DNA from: JABMRP01 sp964444795
GTDB taxonomy: Bacteria > Planctomycetota > Planctomycetia > Pirellulales > Thermoguttaceae
Assembly: GCA_964444795.1 (NCBI GenBank)
Contig: CAYUIQ010000297.1
Coordinates: 1-9,769 of the forward strand
DNA length: 9,769 bases
Direction of reading: 5' to 3'
Position numbers and translations under genes: made by a program. The notes below the pieces were generated by a model that saw only the letters and a program-made list of their open reading frames with translations, had not been told where the DNA came from and made no database searches. Positions 7,448-9,769 of this stretch are shown piece after piece. Positions within the stretch are counted from its first letter, which is position 1, and each line of letters begins with the position of its first letter.

Positions 7448-7515
7448 GTAGCTACGGTCGCCAGACTGTGGGGCGTGTCCAAGGGCTACGACCACGTTCT
7501 GGCGAACGTGGCTAC
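7448..7515. repeat. Imperfect 24-base inverted repeat (REP/MITE-like hairpin)
   Basis: The left arm (7448-7471, beginning GTAGCTACGGTCGCCAG) and right arm (7492-7515, ending GAACGTGGCTAC) are inverted copies matching at 20 of 24 positions, with a 20-base spacer. The right arm itself folds, CCACGTTC-TGGC-GAACGTGG, as an 8-base stem with a 4-base loop. The left arm starts with the palindrome GTAGCTAC. This architecture is typical of interspersed non-coding repeats. I recall similar sequences in planctomycete intergenic DNA but cannot confirm this here. It could act as a transcript-end structure for the fusion gene. Confidence 0.65.
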
Positions 7516-7643
7516 GGTCCCTATCTGCCGGGTAAGAATCAGGGGACCTTCGTCCCGGAGAGCGACCATCCGGGCGCGGTCAACCATCTGCTTGTCGACG
7601 CCAGGCACCCTCCATAATCCCCCTCTTTCCACAGGCTTGTCGA

Positions 7644-9671
7644 TCAGGGCTCCAAGAGGAAGCAATAAACGCCCAGCAGATTCCGCACGTAGAGGCGGTT
7701 GCCGACCAGGGCGGGGTGCGACCAGACGTCGCGCTGGGTGGCGGGCACGTCGTCGAATAGATCGAGACGGGAAACGATGCGCAGGGCCGATTTGTCGGCG
7801 GCCAAGAGACACAACGCGCCCGATTGGGTCATCGCCAGGATCCGGCCGTTGCCGCCGATGAAGCTCGTGTAGTCGACGAACGGATCGTCGTCGGTGTACC
7901 AGAGTTCCTTCAGCCCGTCGTTCAAGTCCAAGCACATCAGCCGGCCGCAGCTTCCCAACACCAGCCCGTCGACGACAATCGGCGTGGACGTGTCGGGCGT
8001 GAGATCTTCGTTCTCGGCCAGCGGCTTGGGCAGAATTCGGCCGTGGTCGTCGAACGCGTACAGCCGCGTGCCGTTGTTCTCGGTGGCGACGAGCAAGTTT
8101 CCGTCGACGGCGATTGGCGTGGGGACGTTGAAATCGCCGTCCAACTTGGGCGTCAACGTCCACAGCCGGCGGCCCGTCTCGGGATGCCAGCCGCCCAGCG
8201 AGAGTACGTCGTAACCGACCACCTGCCACACGCCACCCAGATTGGCGAGAATGAAGCTGCCGTAGCCGGGCGGATCGCCGGCGGTTTGCCAAACGATCTT
8301 GCCCGTGTGCCGATCCAAGGCCACCAGCGACGCCTTCGCAGCGCCCGGATTGACGATCAGCTTGTCGCCGACGATCAGGGGCGTCGAACAAAACCCCCAA
8401 GTGGGCAGTTCCGCGTCAAAATCCTTGGCGAGGTGCCTTTTCCAGACCACCGTGCCGTCGGCCACGCGCAGGCAGTGCAGATCTCCAAACGCGCCGAGCA
8501 AGTAGACCAACGGGCCGGCAATCACCGGATTGGCCCGGGGCGAATTGGTAAAGTCCATCTCGCCGGCGGCCGGGTAGACGATCTTCCAGAGTTGGCGGCC
8601 ACTGTCGGCATCGAGGCATCGGAAGACGTCGCGCTTCTCGCCGAACGCCTTGTCGGCGGTGACGACGTAGGGCCCAGCCACCGCCAAGCCCGACATGCCG
8701 TGGCCGGTGAGCGTGTGTTCCCAGAGGAGCCGTTTCTGGGGGGGAAGTTTTTGGGGAACGTCGCGGCTGATCGCATCGCGCCGGCGTCCGCGCCAGTCGG
8801 GCCAACTCGGGGCCGGCTTACCGTTGCGTGGGTAGATCGACGGCAAGGCGACAAAGCCGTCTCGCGATTCCAATGCCGTCAAGAGTTCCGCATTGGTGCC
8901 CACGGAAAGCAGCGCGGCGACGATGGCCGCTTCGGCCCGCGAGTCGATCCGATCGGTGGCGAACACGCCGATAAACGGCACGGCGTCGGTGCGTCCGACG
9001 ATGCGCAGCGCGCCCTTATCGATGGTCCCGCAACCTTCCAGCAGGGGCATCGCGTAGCTGGAAATCACGGCCGCGTCGGCTTCCTTCTCGAAAACGGCCA
9101 AGGCCGCCGAGTTGCAGCTTGAGCGCTCGGCGAGTTCCGGGGGAAGTGGCAGGTTGAAGGCATCCAACGCGGCCAGCGCGGCGGCCCGTTTTTCATCGGA
9201 ATCCTCGGGTCCCAGCAGCAAGCCGGTCGGGTCGAGATCGGCAATCGACCGCGCCGGGTCATCCTGCCGCACAACGAACAGCCCCGTTTGCGTGCAGGTG
9301 CCATCCTGGCCCGTTAGCATGGCCAGGGTGCGCAGCTTCAAGCGCGCCTGGCGGGCGTCGTATCGCACGACCGACGTCTTTCCGATCACCAGATCGATGC
9401 CGCCGACCGGTCCGGCTTGCGGTGTGAGCAGGCTTTCGCTGTAGGCGATCTCGACGGGACGTCGGAGCTTCTCTTGCAGGTACGCTCCCAGGTCGCGGTA
9501 CTTGCGCTGGGCATACCCGGCCACGCAATCGCAGGCCAGCACCTCACACAACGGATCCATTACCACGATGCGCAGCGGCGGGGCGATGGGTGCGTCGGCA
9601 TGAGCCAGCGACGGGGATACCCAAAGCGCGAGGGATGCGAGGAGGAGCGTGATGAGGCGTGGGATGGTCAT
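7644..9671 (-). CDS. Exported PhnD-like binding domain fused to a PQQ/BamB-like beta-propeller
   Basis: The 675-residue product begins with a signal peptide (hydrophobic core at about 7-22, likely cleavage after SLAHADA at 27). Residues ~32-278 resemble the PhnD/transferrin-type solute-binding fold: LRIVVMDPL at 33, RDLGAYLQEKLRRPVEIAYSESL (59-81), and DLVIGKTSVVRYDAR (93-107). It includes CEVLACDC (42-49) and six cysteines in all. Residues ~287-673 form a propeller opening with PSWPDWRGRRRDAIS. Blade endings occur at SGRQLW (357), DGTVVW (405), TGKIVW (456), TGRRLW (499) and DGLKELW (585). No neighbouring ABC permease or ATPase gene is present, so transport is not supported. A sensor or envelope scaffold role is an alternative. 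The ATG at 9671 is chosen because the in-frame extension to 9764 runs through the inverted repeat and precedes the signal peptide. The ribosome binding site is weak (GAGAG, 12 bases away). Domain calls are good; function is unknown. Confidence 0.85.
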   Translation of the reverse strand: MTIPRLITLLLASLALWVSPSLAHADAPIAPPLRIVVMDPLCEVLACDCVAGYAQRKYRDLGAYLQEKLRRPVEIAYSESLLTPQAGPVGGIDLVIGKTSVVRYDARQARLKLRTLAMLTGQDGTCTQTGLFVVRQDDPARSIADLDPTGLLLGPEDSDEKRAAALAALDAFNLPLPPELAERSSCNSAALAVFEKEADAAVISSYAMPLLEGCGTIDKGALRIVGRTDAVPFIGVFATDRIDSRAEAAIVAALLSVGTNAELLTALESRDGFVALPSIYPRNGKPAPSWPDWRGRRRDAISRDVPQKLPPQKRLLWEHTLTGHGMSGLAVAGPYVVTADKAFGEKRDVFRCLDADSGRQLWKIVYPAAGEMDFTNSPRANPVIAGPLVYLLGAFGDLHCLRVADGTVVWKRHLAKDFDAELPTWGFCSTPLIVGDKLIVNPGAAKASLVALDRHTGKIVWQTAGDPPGYGSFILANLGGVWQVVGYDVLSLGGWHPETGRRLWTLTPKLDGDFNVPTPIAVDGNLLVATENNGTRLYAFDDHGRILPKPLAENEDLTPDTSTPIVVDGLVLGSCGRLMCLDLNDGLKELWYTDDDPFVDYTSFIGGNGRILAMTQSGALCLLAADKSALRIVSRLDLFDDVPATQRDVWSHPALVGNRLYVRNLLGVYCFLLEP

Positions 9672-9695
9672 GAAGCGGTTTTTCTCTCGTGTGCC

Positions 9696-9769
9696 ACTGC
9701 TTGCTTGCAAGCAGTGCCGCGGAGTTGAGCTTAAACCCGACAGACACGCACTGCTTGCAAGCAAGCAGT
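9696..9769. repeat. Exact 22-base inverted repeat upstream of the fusion gene
   Basis: The left arm (9696-9717, starting ACTGCTTGCTTGCAAGCAGT) and right arm (9748-9769, ending TGCTTGCAAGCAAGCAGT) are perfect reverse complements, separated by 30 bases. Each arm contains the 12-base palindrome TGCTTGCAAGCA (9702-9713 and 9752-9763). The right arm ends on the last base of the window, so the repeat may continue. It lies 25 bases upstream of ATG 9671. It resembles REP-type palindromes; as a leader hairpin or a regulator site it could influence the fusion gene. Confidence 0.8.

Larger units (their letters stand above)
7285..7643. other. Non-coding stretch between the yhaO-like gene and the fusion gene
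   Basis: No credible gene lies here. The part next to 7284 is the leader of the minus-strand yhaO/yhaN operon and must carry its promoter. The part next to 7644 is the 3' flank of the fusion gene. On the minus strand, TATAGT (7370-7375) is a possible -10, but the nearest TTGACA (7383-7388) is only 7 bases away, so no standard promoter can be called. The stretch contains a 12-base palindrome (7319-7330), a long imperfect inverted repeat (7448-7515) and a small hairpin at 7543-7556 (GGGAC, 4-base loop, GTCCC). No hairpin followed by a T-run is present, so I call no terminator. Confidence 0.6.

Noticed and set aside
7543..7556. Small GGGAC/GTCCC hairpin as a terminator for the fusion gene
   Set aside because: The stem is only 5 bases and no T-run follows on the minus strand, so it does not meet the criteria for an intrinsic terminator.
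7486..8400. 304-residue minus-strand open frame overlapping the 3' end of the fusion gene
   Set aside because: It is a different frame of the propeller-coding DNA, highly Arg-rich, and has no domain of its own. Its tail runs into the intergenic repeat.
7824..9122. 432-residue plus-strand open frame opposite the propeller gene
   Set aside because: It lacks a recognisable domain or signal and lies entirely opposite a well-supported gene.
9672..9764. In-frame extension of the fusion protein to 9764
   Set aside because: The extra 31 residues are encoded by the inverted repeat and would bury the signal peptide inside the protein.

Overview
This window looks like chromosomal DNA from a high-GC planctomycete, most likely Pirellulales-like. 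That assignment is inference. It rests on four things: a secreted DUF1080 protein carrying a helical N-terminal region I associate with planctomycetes, a phosphonate-binding-protein/PQQ-type beta-propeller fusion, a YhaO/YhaN-like pair, and GC-rich hairpin repeats in the intergenic DNA. No tRNA, rRNA, CRISPR array, transposase or phage gene is visible.

Layout. Two plus-strand genes (46-1017 and 1028-2674) form a compact pair 10 bases apart. The first encodes an exported alpha/beta hydrolase. The second encodes an exported two-part protein with a DUF1080 (3-keto-disaccharide hydrolase-like) C-terminal domain. They meet, tail to tail with only 9 bases between stop codons, a minus-strand operon (7284 down to 2684). 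This operon encodes a calcineurin-like phosphoesterase of the SbcD/Mre11/YhaO type and a large SbcC/Rad50/YhaN-type ATPase, with a 4-base stop/start overlap. A 359-base non-coding stretch (7285-7643) holds an imperfect hairpin repeat and a small palindrome. The right third is one minus-strand gene (9671 down to 7644) for an exported fusion of a PhnD-like solute-binding domain with a PQQ/BamB-like propeller. Its upstream region contains an exact 22-base inverted repeat that ends at the window edge.

How the genes work together. The hydrolase and DUF1080 protein both have export signals and probably act outside the cytoplasm, plausibly on ester- or sugar-containing polymers, though no substrate can be read from the sequence. 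The YhaO/YhaN-like pair should form an SMC-like DNA-processing complex. Two features make it the most interesting part of the window. The nuclease subunit lacks several metal-binding residues (GNHD reads GRVD, and GHxH reads GGRH). The ATPase has a predicted membrane hairpin at its coiled-coil midpoint, where Rad50/SbcC have a zinc hook, plus an extremely acidic tail. This suggests a membrane-tethered complex whose nuclease subunit may be altered or inactive. I see no evidence of a wholly new multi-gene system.
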